Shown in pieces: positions 27,010 through 36,550 of a stretch of DNA of 64,000 nt. Positions within the stretch are counted from its first letter, which is position 1. The number at the start of each line of letters is the position of its first letter. Below the pieces are notes generated by a model that was given only the letters and a program-made list of their open reading frames with translations, had not been told where the DNA came from and did not search any database. The DNA comes from Microbacterium rhizomatis (lineage in GTDB: Bacteria; Actinomycetota; Actinomycetes; Actinomycetales; Microbacteriaceae), in NCBI RefSeq assembly GCF_008710745.1, contig NZ_VYSA01000001.1, positions 806,001 to 870,000 on the forward strand, read 5' to 3'. The position numbers and the translations under genes were made by a program.

Positions 27010-27539
27010 GCCGAGGCCTCCGCCCCCGTCGCGGGCGCGGCATCCCGGAACCACATCAACGCGACCCTCGTCGCCGTCGCGACGATCTCGCCGTGCTGAT
27101 TGCGACCCGTATGGGCCATCGTCACGACACCCTGACCCGGGCGAGAGGCCGATGCCCGCTTGGCGATGATCTCCGTCTGAGCGGTGAGGGTGTCGCCGGC
27201 GAACAGCGGCGCAGGAAACGCGATGTCGGTCAGGCCCAGCTGCGCGACGAGCGTCCCCTGCGTGAGCTGGGTCACGGACAGGCCCACAACCGTCGACAGC
27301 GTCCACATCGAGTTCATCAGGCGCTGGCCGAACGGCTGGGTCGCCGCGTACGCGGCATCCAGATGCAACGCCTGCGCGTTCATCGTGAGCGAGGAGAACA
27401 GCACATTGTCGGCCTCGGTGGCGGTGCGCCCTGGACGATGGGAGTACCGGGCGCCCACCTCGATCTCATCGAAATACAGCCCGCGCTGCACGATCTCGCG
27501 GGCGGGAGCGGGTGCGTCGTGTTCCGTCACGCTGTTCAC
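27006..27539 (-). CDS. MaoC family (R)-specific enoyl-CoA hydratase
   Basis: Hot-dog fold hydratase of 177 residues. It has the MaoC substrate-binding region FDEIEVGARYSHRPGRTATEADNVLF and a central FGQRLMNSMWT. Between acyl-CoA dehydrogenase and CitE it is placed to hydrate 3-methylglutaconyl-CoA to the (R)-HMG-CoA that CitE would cleave. The GTG start at 27537-27539 is 13 bases after the dehydrogenase stop. The canonical crotonase-type methylglutaconyl-CoA hydratase is not in the window. Confidence 0.82.
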   Translation of the reverse strand: MNSVTEHDAPAPAREIVQRGLYFDEIEVGARYSHRPGRTATEADNVLFSSLTMNAQALHLDAAYAATQPFGQRLMNSMWTLSTVVGLSVTQLTQGTLVAQLGLTDIAFPAPLFAGDTLTAQTEIIAKRASASRPGQGVVTMAHTGRNQHGEIVATATRVALMWFRDAAPATGAEASA

Positions 27540-27552
27540 GCTACCCGCCGAT

Positions 27553-28710
27553 TCACTGGAGGCCGAGTGCGCGCGAGATGACGAGCAGCTGCACCTCGGT
27601 CGTGCCCTCGCCGATCTCGAGGATCTTCGAATCGCGGTAGTGGCGCGCGACCGGGTACTCGTTCATGAACCCGTTGCCGCCGAAGATCTGTGTCGCGTCG
27701 CGCGCGTTGTCCATCGCCGCGTCGCTCGCCGTCAGCTTCGCGACGGCCGCCGCGGTCTTGAACGGCTTCCCGGCGTCGCGCAGCCGCGCGGCGTGATGCC
27801 AGGCCAGGCGGGCGTTGTGGACCCGAAGGTGCATCCGGGCGATCGTGAACTGGACGTTCTGACGGGTGGAGAGGGCCTCGCCGAACACGGTGCGCTTCTT
27901 GGCGTAATCGATCGATGCCTCCAGGCATCCCTCCGCCGCACCCGTCGAGAGAGCCGCGATGGCGATCCGCCCTTCGTCGAGGATGTGCAGGAAGTTCGCG
28001 AAACCGCGACCGCGCTCCCCCAGCAGATTCGCCGCGGGAACCCGAGCATTGACGAAGGAGAGAGGGTGCGTGTCGGATGCGTGCCATCCCACTTTGTCGT
28101 AGGCCGGCTCGACCGTGAACCCGGGTGTGCCGTTCGGCACGACGATCGTCGAGATCTCCTTGCGCCCGTCGCGCTCGCCGGTCACGGCGGTCACCGTGAC
28201 GAATCGGGTGATATCCGTTCCGGAGTTCGTGATGAACTGCTTTGCGCCGTTGATCACCCACTCCGAAGCGTCGTCGTCGAGCCTCGCCGTCGTGCGGGTG
28301 GCTCCCGCATCGGACCCCGCTTCCGGTTCGGTGAGCCCGAAACCGGCGAGCGCGCGACCGGCGAGGAGATCGGGCAGCAGCTCGCGCTTCTGCGCCTCGG
28401 TGCCGAAACGGAACACCGGCATCGCGCCGAGGCTCACCCCTGCCTCCAGTGTGATCGCGATCGACTGGTCGACGCGACCCAGGGCCTCTATCGCGAGGCA
28501 GAGCGCGAAGGAGTCGCCGCCCTGTCCGCCGTACTCCTCGGGGAACGGGAGTCCGAACAGCCCGAGCTCGCCCATCTGCGCGACGACGTCGAGCGGGAGA
28601 GTGTGAGTGCGATCCGCCTCGTACGCGCGGGGAGCGACGACCTCCTCGGCGAATTCGCGCACCGTCGCGGCCAGCTCGCGCTCGTCCTCGGTCAGATCCG
28701 GGTGGTCCAT
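27553..28710 (-). CDS. Acyl-CoA dehydrogenase (isovaleryl-CoA dehydrogenase-like)
   Basis: FAD-dependent alpha,beta-dehydrogenation of a short-branched acyl-CoA. The 385-residue protein is complete: GLTEPEAGSDAG and YDKVGWHASDTHPLSF around the flavin, and the C-terminal QIFGGNGFMNEYPVAR and EIGEGTTEVQ motifs of the ACAD family. Neighbouring methylcrotonyl-CoA carboxylase genes point to isovaleryl-CoA as substrate, parallel to mycobacterial FadE19. It lies 8 bases downstream of accA1 in the same operon. Confidence 0.9.
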   Translation of the reverse strand: MDHPDLTEDERELAATVREFAEEVVAPRAYEADRTHTLPLDVVAQMGELGLFGLPFPEEYGGQGGDSFALCLAIEALGRVDQSIAITLEAGVSLGAMPVFRFGTEAQKRELLPDLLAGRALAGFGLTEPEAGSDAGATRTTARLDDDASEWVINGAKQFITNSGTDITRFVTVTAVTGERDGRKEISTIVVPNGTPGFTVEPAYDKVGWHASDTHPLSFVNARVPAANLLGERGRGFANFLHILDEGRIAIAALSTGAAEGCLEASIDYAKKRTVFGEALSTRQNVQFTIARMHLRVHNARLAWHHAARLRDAGKPFKTAAAVAKLTASDAAMDNARDATQIFGGNGFMNEYPVARHYRDSKILEIGEGTTEVQLLVISRALGLQ

Positions 28711-28717
28711 GTCTCTC

Positions 28718-30628
28718 CTATTCGCCGTTCGCGCTGACGTGCGCGAGCACCTGGTCGCGCCGCACCTGGTCACCCACCGCGGCATCGAGCCGCACGACGC
28801 CATCGTGCGCTGCGATCAGCGGGTGCTCCATCTTCATGGCCTCGATCGTGAGGATGCGCTCCCCCGCGGCGACCGACGCGCCGTCGGCGACGTGAACCGC
28901 GACGACCGCGCCGGGCATGGGTGCGCGGAGCTCCGGATCGGTCGCGTGTGCGGTGCGTTCGCGCCGTGCGCGCCGCAGATCGGCCGCCTCGCGGCGCGAC
29001 AGGGGGCGCAAGACGTAGGCCGTGCCCGCGTCGTGCACCCACACGCGCCCGTCGCCGTCCGGCCCGGCCACGACGGCATCGCCCGGATCGCCGGTTGTCG
29101 CGGTGACGATCTGGCCGCTCGCGGTCTCGAACCGTTGGGCCACGACCGACGGCGCCGCGCCGGCGCGCCACCCTCCGCCGGAAGCCCAGAGCGCGCTGAC
29201 GGCACGCCTCGGCTCTAGCGAGGGGTGCGCGACGGCGAGCTGGGTCGCGACGGCGGTCAGCGCAGCCATCGTCGGCTCGGGATCCGTGTGCGGGGGCATC
29301 CGGTCGATCAGACCGGTATCGAGATCACCGGCCCGCACCGCGGGGGCCCCCAGCAGAGTGCGCAGGAATCCGATGTTCGCGTCGACCCCGAGCAGGACGG
29401 TGCGGGCGAGGGCATCGTCGAGCCGCTCGAGGGCGGATGCCCGATCCTCGCCCCATGCGATGACCTTGGCGATCATCGGGTCGTAGTCGGCCGAGACGAT
29501 GCTGCCGGTCTCCACCGCGGCATCCGTTCGGACCCCCGCCGGCTCACGCCACATCAGCACCTCGCCCGTCGCCGGGAGGAAGCCGCGTGCGGGAGCCTCC
29601 GCGTACACGCGGGCCTCGATCGCGTGGCCGTGCAGACGCACGTCGTCCTGCGCGATCGGCAGGTGTTCGCCGGCGGCGACGCGAAGCTGCAGTTCGACCA
29701 GGTCGAGCCCCGTCACGAGTTCGGTGACCGGATGCTCGACCTGCAGGCGCGTGTTCATCTCGATGAAGAAGAACTCGTCCGGACGGTCGGCGGCGACCAG
29801 GAACTCGACGGTGCCCGCCCCTCGGTAGTCCACGCTCTCCGCCGCCGCGCGGGCGGCAGCACCCAGTCGTGCGCGGGTTCGTTCGTCGACGACGGGCGAT
29901 GGCGCCTCTTCGATCACCTTCTGGTGACGCCGCTGCAGCGTGCACTCGCGTTCGCCGAGGTGGATGACGGCCCCGTGGGCATCGGCCAGGACCTGCACCT
30001 CGATGTGACGAGGCCCATCGATGAGGCGCTCGAGGAGCAGGGTGTCGTCGCCGAAGGCGGCAGCCGAGACGCGTCGGGCGGCGGCGAGGGCATCGCGGAG
30101 TTCGGACGCCTCGCGCACGACCTGCATGCCCTTCCCTCCGCCCCCGGCGGACGGCTTGATCAGGAGCGGCAGTCCGATGCGCTGGGCCTCGGCGAGGATG
30201 TCATCATCGTCCATCCCCCGCGCACTGAATCCCGGCACGACGGGGACTCCGTGTCGTGCGACGTGCGCTTTGGCGCGGATCTTGTCGGCCATCACCTCGA
30301 GCGCACGCTCATCCGGCCCGATGAAGACGATGCCGGCCGCCGCGCACGCCTGCGCGAAGCCGGCGTTCTCGGAGAGGAAGCCGTAGCCCGGGTGGATCGC
30401 CTGCGCACCGGTCTGGAGCGCTGCGCCGATGACCGCCTCGACGTCCAAGTACGACAGGGATGCTGCGGCGGGCCCGATACGCACGGCCGCGTCCGCCTCA
30501 TGAACGTGCGGCGCATCCGCATCGGCGTCGCTGTAGACCGCGACCGATCGGATGCCGAGGCGTCGCAGCGTGCGGATGACTCGTCGGGCGATCTCGCCGC
30601 GATTGGCGACCAGGACGGTATCGAACAT
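28718..30628 (-). CDS. accA1: Biotin carboxylase/biotin carrier fusion (acyl-CoA carboxylase alpha)
   Basis: Biotin-dependent carboxylase subunit of 636 residues. The ATP-grasp biotin carboxylase domain ([18 protein letters not shown] start, [10 protein letters not shown] loop, [14 protein letters not shown]) is followed by a variable linker and a C-terminal biotinyl domain with EAMKMEH. With the partner AccD1 it probably carboxylates 3-methylcrotonyl-CoA. I use the ATG at 30626-30628. A GTG 9 bases earlier overlaps the accD1 stop (GTGA) and could be an alternative start. Confidence 0.93.
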   Translation of the reverse strand: MFDTVLVANRGEIARRVIRTLRRLGIRSVAVYSDADADAPHVHEADAAVRIGPAAASLSYLDVEAVIGAALQTGAQAIHPGYGFLSENAGFAQACAAAGIVFIGPDERALEVMADKIRAKAHVARHGVPVVPGFSARGMDDDDILAEAQRIGLPLLIKPSAGGGGKGMQVVREASELRDALAAARRVSAAAFGDDTLLLERLIDGPRHIEVQVLADAHGAVIHLGERECTLQRRHQKVIEEAPSPVVDERTRARLGAAARAAAESVDYRGAGTVEFLVAADRPDEFFFIEMNTRLQVEHPVTELVTGLDLVELQLRVAAGEHLPIAQDDVRLHGHAIEARVYAEAPARGFLPATGEVLMWREPAGVRTDAAVETGSIVSADYDPMIAKVIAWGEDRASALERLDDALARTVLLGVDANIGFLRTLLGAPAVRAGDLDTGLIDRMPPHTDPEPTMAALTAVATQLAVAHPSLEPRRAVSALWASGGGWRAGAAPSVVAQRFETASGQIVTATTGDPGDAVVAGPDGDGRVWVHDAGTAYVLRPLSRREAADLRRARRERTAHATDPELRAPMPGAVVAVHVADGASVAAGERILTIEAMKMEHPLIAAHDGVVRLDAAVGDQVRRDQVLAHVSANGE

Positions 30629-30633
30629 GCCGC

Positions 30634-32238
30634 TCACATCCGGAACACGCCGAAGCGCGCCTCGGGAAGGGGGGTGCGCGCGACGACGTCGAGCGTGAGA
30701 CCGAGCAGGTCGCGCGTATCCATCGGATCGATCACACCGTCGTCCCAGAGCCGGGCCGTGGCGTAGTACGGGCTGCCCTGCTCGTCGTAGCGTGCGCGGA
30801 TCGGCTTCTCGAATGCGGCCTGGGCGTCGGCCGACCACTCTTCTCCGCGCGCTTCGAGCTGGTCGCGCTTCACGGTGGCGAGCACCGACGCTGCCTGCGG
30901 TCCGCCCATCACCGAGATGCGGCTCGCGGGCCAGGTCCACAGGAACCGCGGCGAGTACGCCCGCCCGCACATCGAATAGTTGCCCGCACCGAACGAGCCG
31001 CCGATCACGACCGTCAGCTTGGGCACTCGCGTGGTCGCCACGGCGGTCACCATCTTGGCGCCGTCCTTCGCGATGCCCCCGGCCTCCGCATCCCGTCCGA
31101 CCATGAAGCCGGAGATGTTCTGCAGGAAGAGCAGCGGGATGCCCCGCTGGTCGCACAGCTCGATGAAGTGCGCGCCCTTCTGCGCCGATTCGGAGAAGAG
31201 CACGCCGTTGTTCGCGACGATGCCGACCGGGTGACCGTGGATGTGCGCGAAACCCGTCACCAGCGTTGTGCCGTACTCGCGCTTGAATTCGTGCAGCTCA
31301 CTGCCGTCGACGAGGCGCGCGATCACCTCGCGGACGTCGTACGGCTGATTGACGTCGACCGGTACGACGCCGTACAGCGTGGCCGGGTCGACGACGGGAG
31401 CACGGGTCGCTTCGACCTCCCACGCGGGCATCGGTGGCGACGGAAGGGTCGCGACGATGTCGCGCACGATCTCGAGTGCGTGCTCGTCGTCATCTGCCAG
31501 GTGGTCGACGACGCCCGAACGCCGCGCGTGCAGCTCTCCCCCGCCGAGTTCCTCGGGGGTCACGATCTCGCCGATGGCGGCCCTCACGAGAGGCGGACCG
31601 CCGAGGAAGATCGTGCCCTGGCCCCGAACGATCACGGTCTCATCGCTCATCGCCGGCACATAGGCTCCGCCCGCGGTGCACGATCCGAGCACCGCCGCGA
31701 TCTGCGGGATCCGCTCGGCCGACATGCGCGCCTGGTTGAAGAAGATGCGCCCGAAGTGGTCGCGATCGGGGAACACCTCGTCCTGCATGGGGAGGAATGC
31801 TCCGCCCGAGTCGACGAGGTAGATGCAGGGCAGACGGTTCTCCAGCGCGATCTCCTGTGCACGAAGATGCTTCTTGACCGTCATCGGAAAATACGTTCCG
31901 CCCTTGACCGTCGCGTCGTTGCAGACGACCATCACGTGGCGGCCGTGCACGAGACCGATGCCGGCGATGACCCCCGCGGCCGGCGCCTCATCGTCGTAGA
32001 GGCCCGTGGCGGCGAGCGCGGCGATCTCGACGAACGGACTTCCCTCGTCCAGCAGCCGGTCGACACGCTCGCGGGGCAGCAGCTTTCCGCGCGCGACATG
32101 CCGTTCGCGTGACGAGGCGGGCCCGCCGAGGGATGCTCTGGCCAGCCGCTCCCGGAGGTCCCGAGCAAGAGCGGACTGGGCGTCGGCATTGCGCGTGAAC
32201 ATCTCACCGCGATGGGCGGCGGTCGGCAGCACGGCCAT
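30634..32238 (-). CDS. accD1: Carboxyltransferase subunit (methylcrotonyl-CoA carboxylase beta)
   Basis: 534-residue carboxyltransferase of the crotonase fold. It resembles MccB more than propionyl-CoA carboxylase beta: long N-terminus, [31 protein letters not shown], and the C-terminal [25 protein letters not shown] motif characteristic of methylcrotonyl-CoA carboxylase. It starts the operon running to citE. A GGAGATGAC site precedes the ATG. It faces the TetR gene across 104 bases with two inverted repeats. Confidence 0.94.
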   Translation of the reverse strand: MAVLPTAAHRGEMFTRNADAQSALARDLRERLARASLGGPASSRERHVARGKLLPRERVDRLLDEGSPFVEIAALAATGLYDDEAPAAGVIAGIGLVHGRHVMVVCNDATVKGGTYFPMTVKKHLRAQEIALENRLPCIYLVDSGGAFLPMQDEVFPDRDHFGRIFFNQARMSAERIPQIAAVLGSCTAGGAYVPAMSDETVIVRGQGTIFLGGPPLVRAAIGEIVTPEELGGGELHARRSGVVDHLADDDEHALEIVRDIVATLPSPPMPAWEVEATRAPVVDPATLYGVVPVDVNQPYDVREVIARLVDGSELHEFKREYGTTLVTGFAHIHGHPVGIVANNGVLFSESAQKGAHFIELCDQRGIPLLFLQNISGFMVGRDAEAGGIAKDGAKMVTAVATTRVPKLTVVIGGSFGAGNYSMCGRAYSPRFLWTWPASRISVMGGPQAASVLATVKRDQLEARGEEWSADAQAAFEKPIRARYDEQGSPYYATARLWDDGVIDPMDTRDLLGLTLDVVARTPLPEARFGVFRM

Positions 32239-32295
32239 GTCATCTCCGTCGACGTCACGATCGGATCACACCCGTTGTCCGGCGCGATCGCATTG

Positions 32296-32311
32296 GTTAG
32301 TGTTCACTAAC
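32296..32311. promoter_or_regulatory. TetR-type operator, strong copy
   Basis: GTTAGTGTTCACTAAC is a perfect inverted repeat with 7-bp arms and a 2-bp centre, midway between accD1 and the TetR gene. The length and spacing fit a TetR dimer site. Confidence 0.7.
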
Positions 32312-32322
32312 TGTAAATCTAG

Positions 32323-32338
32323 GTTAGCGGGGGTTAAC
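32323..32338. promoter_or_regulatory. TetR-type operator, weak copy
   Basis: GTTAGCGGGGGTTAAC is again 16 bp with GTTA...TAAC ends, matching the strong copy at 10 of 16 positions. It starts 27 bp downstream of the first and lies just before the TetR start codon, so it could add autorepression. Confidence 0.5.
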
Positions 32339-32342
32339 TGAA

Positions 32343-32939
32343 ATGGCAAGTGGGCTGACCGAACGCGATCGCGCGAAGGCCGACCGGCAGTCGGCGCTTC
32401 TGCGCGAAGCGGCAAGGCTGTTCGCCGATCGCGGTTTCGCGGGGGTGAGCCTGGAGGATCTCGGCGCCGCCGTCGGCGTCAGCGGTCCTGCCGTCTACCG
32501 CCACTTCGCCAACAAGCAGGCACTCCTCGGCGCGATCCTCGTGCGGGTCAGCGAGAGGCTGCTCACCGGAGGGCGGAGCGTGGTCGCCGCGCTCGACGAT
32601 GCGGATGCTCAGCTCGAGGCGCTGGTGAGGTTCCATGTCGACTTCGCCCTCGCCGACGCGGATGTCATTCGCGTGCAGGACAGGGAGCTCGAGAGCCTGA
32701 GCGACGACGATCGCCACCGCGTGCGCCGCCTGCAGCGCGAGTACGTCGGGATCTGGATGGCCGTCCTCGCGCGCCTTCACCCCGGCCGCTCCGAGAGCGA
32801 TCTGCGCGTGCGGGCGCACGCCTGCTTCGGACTCATCAACTCCACGCCCCACAGCGTCCGCGGGCAGCGCGGCGTGCCCTCCGACAGCGCCGTGCGCAGC
32901 ATCCTCGAATCGATGGCCAGGACCGCTCTCACGGTCTGA
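32343..32939 (+). CDS. TetR family transcriptional regulator
   Basis: Repressor of 198 residues with an N-terminal helix-turn-helix (LREAARLFADRGFAGVSLEDLGAAVGVSGPAVYRHFANKQ, about residues 19-58) and a variable C-terminal ligand domain. It is transcribed divergently from the leucine-catabolic operon and sits beside two matching inverted repeats, so it most likely represses that operon and itself. The mycobacterial regulator BkaR (Rv2506) plays the equivalent role. The ligand is likely an acyl-CoA but cannot be read from sequence. Confidence 0.9.
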   Translation: MASGLTERDRAKADRQSALLREAARLFADRGFAGVSLEDLGAAVGVSGPAVYRHFANKQALLGAILVRVSERLLTGGRSVVAALDDADAQLEALVRFHVDFALADADVIRVQDRELESLSDDDRHRVRRLQREYVGIWMAVLARLHPGRSESDLRVRAHACFGLINSTPHSVRGQRGVPSDSAVRSILESMARTALTV

Positions 32940-33006
32940 CCGGATTCTCGCGAAGACAGGACCTGAGTCGGCTCCCCGGACTCGGGCGGTGCGCCAGAGT
33001 GAGAGC

Positions 33007-34617
33007 ATGACGTTCTCACTTCGAAGCGCGCCGCTGGCGGGATTCGCCGCACTGGCCGCGATCGCCTTGGTCATCACCGGCTGCACCGCCGAGCCGCCGA
33101 CCCCCGTTCCCACGGCCAGCGACGCATCGGCGCTGCCCCCCGAGATCCTCGCGATCATGGACGACCCGAACTACGAGGGCGGACGCTGGGGACTCAGCCT
33201 CATCGACCTCGAGACGGGGAAGACCGTCCTGGCGATGAACCCGGACGAGAAGTTCCGAATGGGCTCGACGGCGAAGATCCTCTCCGTGACCGCGGCGCTC
33301 GACAAGCTGGGAGCCGACCACCGCATCGACACGCCCGTCATCGCGACGGGGCCGATCTCCGGAGGCACGCTGACCGGAGACCTCGTGCTGCGCGGAATGG
33401 GTGACCTGACGCTCGGCGCAGGGGTCAAGGCCGACGGCACGATCGATGTGCAGACGTTCGATCACTACGACGCCAACGTGCTGCCCGGACTGGCGACCCT
33501 CCCCGCGGAGGATCCGCTGTCGGGACTGGATTCGCTGGCCGCTCAGGTGAAGGCCGCGGGAGTGAACCGCGTGGCCGGCGATGTGCTCGTCGACGACCGG
33601 CTGTGGGACCCGGTCGTCCTGGACAAGATCCCGATCACCCCGATCGTGGTCAACGACAACCTCATCGACTTCGTCGTGACACCCGGCGCTGCCGCCGGCG
33701 ATCCCGCCACCGTCACCTGGCGGCCCCAGACGGCCGCATACCAGCCGGCCTTCGCCGTGACCACCGGGGCGACCGGGAGTCCCATCGATCTCGACGTCAC
33801 TCCGGGGGACGGCGGCGCGCTCGCGCTCGCCGGCAGCGTCCCCGCCGGTGCCGCGCCCGTCGTGCACACCTACCAGGTGCCCGACCCCGCCACGTGGGCG
33901 CGGACCCTGTTCATGGAGGCACTGGTGAGGGCCGGCGTAGAGGTCACGTCGGATCCGCTGACGGCGAATCCCGTCGCGTCCCTGCCCGCGGCGGCAGAGC
34001 TCGACGCGTCGGCACCGATCGCGGTCTACACATCGCCGCCGTTCGCCGAGACGGCGCGCCTGATCAATAAGGTGAGCCACAACCTCGGAGCGAATCAGCT
34101 CCCCCTCCTCCTTGCGGCGCAGGAGGGGAAGCGCACTCTCGATGACGGTCTCGCGATCGAGATGTCGGTGTTGGAGAACGGCGGTCTCACCACCGACGAG
34201 GTGACGGTGACCGATGGCCAGGGGCTTCCGGACAACGTGATCACCCCGGCCGGGCTGACCGACTACCTGAAGTACCTCACCACGACCGCGACCTTCGACA
34301 CCTTCTACGACTCCACTCCGATCCTCGGCGTGGACGGCTCCCTCGCCTCCGTGCTTCCCGCCGGTGACCCGGCGATCGGGAAAGCGCACGCGAAGACCGG
34401 AACCCTCGTGGGCGCGGACGACGCGACCGGAGGGTTCGTGCTCGAGACGAAAGCGCTCGCGGGCTACCTGGACGCGAAGAGCGGCAAGAAGTACGGGTTC
34501 GCCATCTACGTCAACGACGTTCCGCTGGGGAAGGATCCGACGGCCGTGCAGGGCAAGGTCATCCAGGCGAACGCCGACATCGGCAAGATCACCTCTCTGC
34601 TGTACGGCCTCTACTAG
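33007..34617 (+). CDS. dacB: D-alanyl-D-alanine carboxypeptidase/endopeptidase (PBP4 family lipoprotein)
   Basis: Penicillin-binding protein 4-type peptidase of peptidoglycan maturation. The 536-residue protein has a lipobox (ITGC, Cys26), so it is probably membrane-anchored. The active-site motifs are SxxK at 87-90 (STAK), SHN in the second half, and KTGT near the C-terminus. A long insert between SxxK and SxN is typical of PBP4. The DGQGLPDN stretch replaces the common DGSGLS. Its ATG is preceded by the sequence CAGAGT, 6 nt away. It ends at a strong shared terminator. Confidence 0.9.
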   Translation: MTFSLRSAPLAGFAALAAIALVITGCTAEPPTPVPTASDASALPPEILAIMDDPNYEGGRWGLSLIDLETGKTVLAMNPDEKFRMGSTAKILSVTAALDKLGADHRIDTPVIATGPISGGTLTGDLVLRGMGDLTLGAGVKADGTIDVQTFDHYDANVLPGLATLPAEDPLSGLDSLAAQVKAAGVNRVAGDVLVDDRLWDPVVLDKIPITPIVVNDNLIDFVVTPGAAAGDPATVTWRPQTAAYQPAFAVTTGATGSPIDLDVTPGDGGALALAGSVPAGAAPVVHTYQVPDPATWARTLFMEALVRAGVEVTSDPLTANPVASLPAAAELDASAPIAVYTSPPFAETARLINKVSHNLGANQLPLLLAAQEGKRTLDDGLAIEMSVLENGGLTTDEVTVTDGQGLPDNVITPAGLTDYLKYLTTTATFDTFYDSTPILGVDGSLASVLPAGDPAIGKAHAKTGTLVGADDATGGFVLETKALAGYLDAKSGKKYGFAIYVNDVPLGKDPTAVQGKVIQANADIGKITSLLYGLY

Positions 34618-34672
34618 GCCACCAGCGCACATTCCTGAGCACACACGTTCGTGAACACACGTTCCCGAACAA

Positions 34673-34708
34673 AGAGAGACCCGGGTTCCGAAGAACCCGG
34701 GTCTCTCT
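34673..34708. terminator. Bidirectional intrinsic terminator between dacB and the helicase
   Basis: A perfect 16-bp stem (AGAGAGACCCGGGTTC and its complement) with a CGAA tetraloop, between two convergent genes (dacB ends 34617, helicase ends 34733). There is no long T-run on either side, as is common in GC-rich actinobacteria. Confidence 0.85.
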
Positions 34709-34732
34709 GCATGACTTCAGCGGCTGCGCGGT

Positions 34733-36265
34733 TCAGCCTTGTGCGCGACGGTTGGTGCGCTGCGGGGAGCGGGAGCCTCGCCCGACCGTGTCGCCGACGC
34801 GCATCCCGCCGGAACGACCCTGGCCCGTACCCTGAGCCGGGCGTCCCTGAGCGGGCCGGCCCTGCCCGGAGCCCTGAGCCGGCCGGCCCTGCCCGGAGCC
34901 GCCCGATCGCTGGGAGGATGCCCCCGCGCTGCTGCTGGCGGCGCCGTCGCGCGCGGCGCGCTTGCGCTGGGCGTTCGCGCCCTGCGAGCGACCGGCGCCC
35001 GACTGCCCACCGCCGGAGCGACCGGCGCCGGAGCGCCCACCGCCCGAGCCGTGCTGCTCCTGGCGGGGCTGCGGCTTCACGTACTCCGCCGCGGGACCGA
35101 CGAGCTCGGTCACCCGGGGCGAATCGTGACGCACGGCGACCGGCGTGACCGCGATGGCGGCCTTGCGCAGCAGGGCCTCGGTGTCTTTGCGCTGAGCGGG
35201 AAGCATGACGGTCACGACGTCACCGGCGCTGCCGGCGCGCGCGGTGCGACCCGAGCGGTGCAGGTACGCCTTGTGCTCCGTGGGCGGGTCGACGTGCACC
35301 ACGAGCTCGACGTCGTCGACGTGCACGCCACGGGCCGCGACATCGGTGGCCACGAGGACCCGCACCGATCCGTCGCCGAACGCGGCGAGGTTGCGGTCAC
35401 GCTGCGGCTGAGACAGGTTGCCGTGCAGGTCGACCGCGGGGATCCCCTGGTCGGTCAGCTGCTTGGCGAGCTTCTTGGCGTGGTGCTTGGTGCGCATGAA
35501 GAGGATGCGGCGACCCTTGCCGCGAGCGAGGGCGTGCACGAGATCGCGCTTGGTGTCGGCATCCACCGTCTCGAAGACGTGGTGGGTCATCGCGGCAACG
35601 GGCGAGTTGGCCTCATCGACAGAGTGGAGCACCTCGTTCTGCAGGAAGCGGCGCACGAGCTTGTCGACGCCGTTGTCGAGCGTCGCGGAGAACAGCAGCC
35701 GCTGACCACCCTGCGGGGTCTTGTCGAGGATGCGCGTGACCACCGGCAGGAACCCGAGGTCGGCCATGTGGTCGGCTTCGTCGAGCACCGTGATCTCGAC
35801 CGCGTCGAGCGTGACGAATCGCTGCTGCATGAGGTCTTCGAGCCGGCCGGGGCAAGCGACGATGATGTCGACGCCGGCCTTGAGTGCGTCGACCTGGCGC
35901 TTCTGGTTGACGCCGCCGTAGATCGTGGTGGTCTTGAGGCCGTACGCGGCGGCGAGCGGTGCGAGCACCGCGTCGATCTGCGTGGCGAGCTCACGGGTCG
36001 GAGCCAGGACCATTCCGAGCGGGCGGCCGGCGCGGCGGTTGCCGCCGGCGAGCTTTCCGCCGAGGCGCGCGACCATCGGGAGCGCGAACGCGAGCGTCTT
36101 GCCCGAGCCGGTCTTTCCACGGCCGAGCACGTCGCGGCCGCCGAGGGTGTCGGGAAGGGTGTCGACCTGGATGGGGAAGGGTTCGTTCTTGCCCTGTTCG
36201 GCGAGCACGCGCACGAGCGGTGCCGGAACGCCGAGCGAGGCGAAAGAGGGAGTGTCGGTGGACAT
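34733..36265 (-). CDS. DEAD-box RNA helicase with Gly/Arg-rich tail
   Basis: ATP-dependent RNA helicase (510 residues), likely in ribosome assembly and mRNA turnover, especially in the cold. It has the Q motif near FPIQVDTLP, Walker A GKTGSGKT, the DEAD box (DEADHM), a SAT-type motif (FSATLD) and motif VI HRSGRTARAG. About 110 C-terminal residues are Gly, Ser, Arg, Gln and Ala-rich with RSGG/QGRPAQG repeats, a disordered RNA-binding tail. It is preceded by a 210-nt untranslated leader, which may regulate it. Confidence 0.93.
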   Translation of the reverse strand: MSTDTPSFASLGVPAPLVRVLAEQGKNEPFPIQVDTLPDTLGGRDVLGRGKTGSGKTLAFALPMVARLGGKLAGGNRRAGRPLGMVLAPTRELATQIDAVLAPLAAAYGLKTTTIYGGVNQKRQVDALKAGVDIIVACPGRLEDLMQQRFVTLDAVEITVLDEADHMADLGFLPVVTRILDKTPQGGQRLLFSATLDNGVDKLVRRFLQNEVLHSVDEANSPVAAMTHHVFETVDADTKRDLVHALARGKGRRILFMRTKHHAKKLAKQLTDQGIPAVDLHGNLSQPQRDRNLAAFGDGSVRVLVATDVAARGVHVDDVELVVHVDPPTEHKAYLHRSGRTARAGSAGDVVTVMLPAQRKDTEALLRKAAIAVTPVAVRHDSPRVTELVGPAAEYVKPQPRQEQHGSGGGRSGAGRSGGGQSGAGRSQGANAQRKRAARDGAASSSAGASSQRSGGSGQGRPAQGSGQGRPAQGRPAQGTGQGRSGGMRVGDTVGRGSRSPQRTNRRAQG

Positions 36266-36474
36266 GGGTGTGCCTTTCGGGCGGGCTGCTCCGTCCGCCG
36301 CTCAGGCGGGGAGGAGCCGGTGCAGCAATCGTGGTGCACCGAGGAGTGGCGAAGGCGTCGGGCGACGCATCCGTTCGCCGTGAGAAGCTTCAGCATGTTT
36401 GCGGGGCTCGAGGCCTGCCGCAGCATGAAGGGGTCGTTCTGACGACGCAGGGAACCCGGATCGGGTTCGCAAGT
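36266..36474 (-). promoter_or_regulatory. Long 5' leader of the helicase gene
   Basis: TAGACT (36481-36486 on the minus strand) is a plausible -10, placing the start of transcription near 36474 and leaving about 210 untranslated nucleotides. Long leaders are common for DEAD-box helicases, where they control cold induction or autoregulation. I see no open frame in it that looks real and no known riboswitch. Confidence 0.5.
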
Positions 36475-36496
36475 GACTTCAGTCTAGCGGACGCGG

Positions 36497-36530
36497 AAGA
36501 GCGCGAAGCGCATGCGCGCTCCGCGCTCTT
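36497..36530 (-). terminator. Stem-loop after bkdC
   Basis: Arms AAGAGCGCG and CGCGCTCTT (9 bp) with an inner region that can pair further, 20 bases after the bkdC stop codon. Likely terminator of the bkdABC operon; it lacks a U-run. Confidence 0.6.
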
Positions 36531-36550
36531 GACCGCGACCCCGCATCGAG

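Noticed and set aside
33016-34644. 542-residue minus-strand frame opposite dacB
   Set aside because: Exact antisense of a well-supported PBP4 gene; Arg/Gly/Val-rich with no family features.
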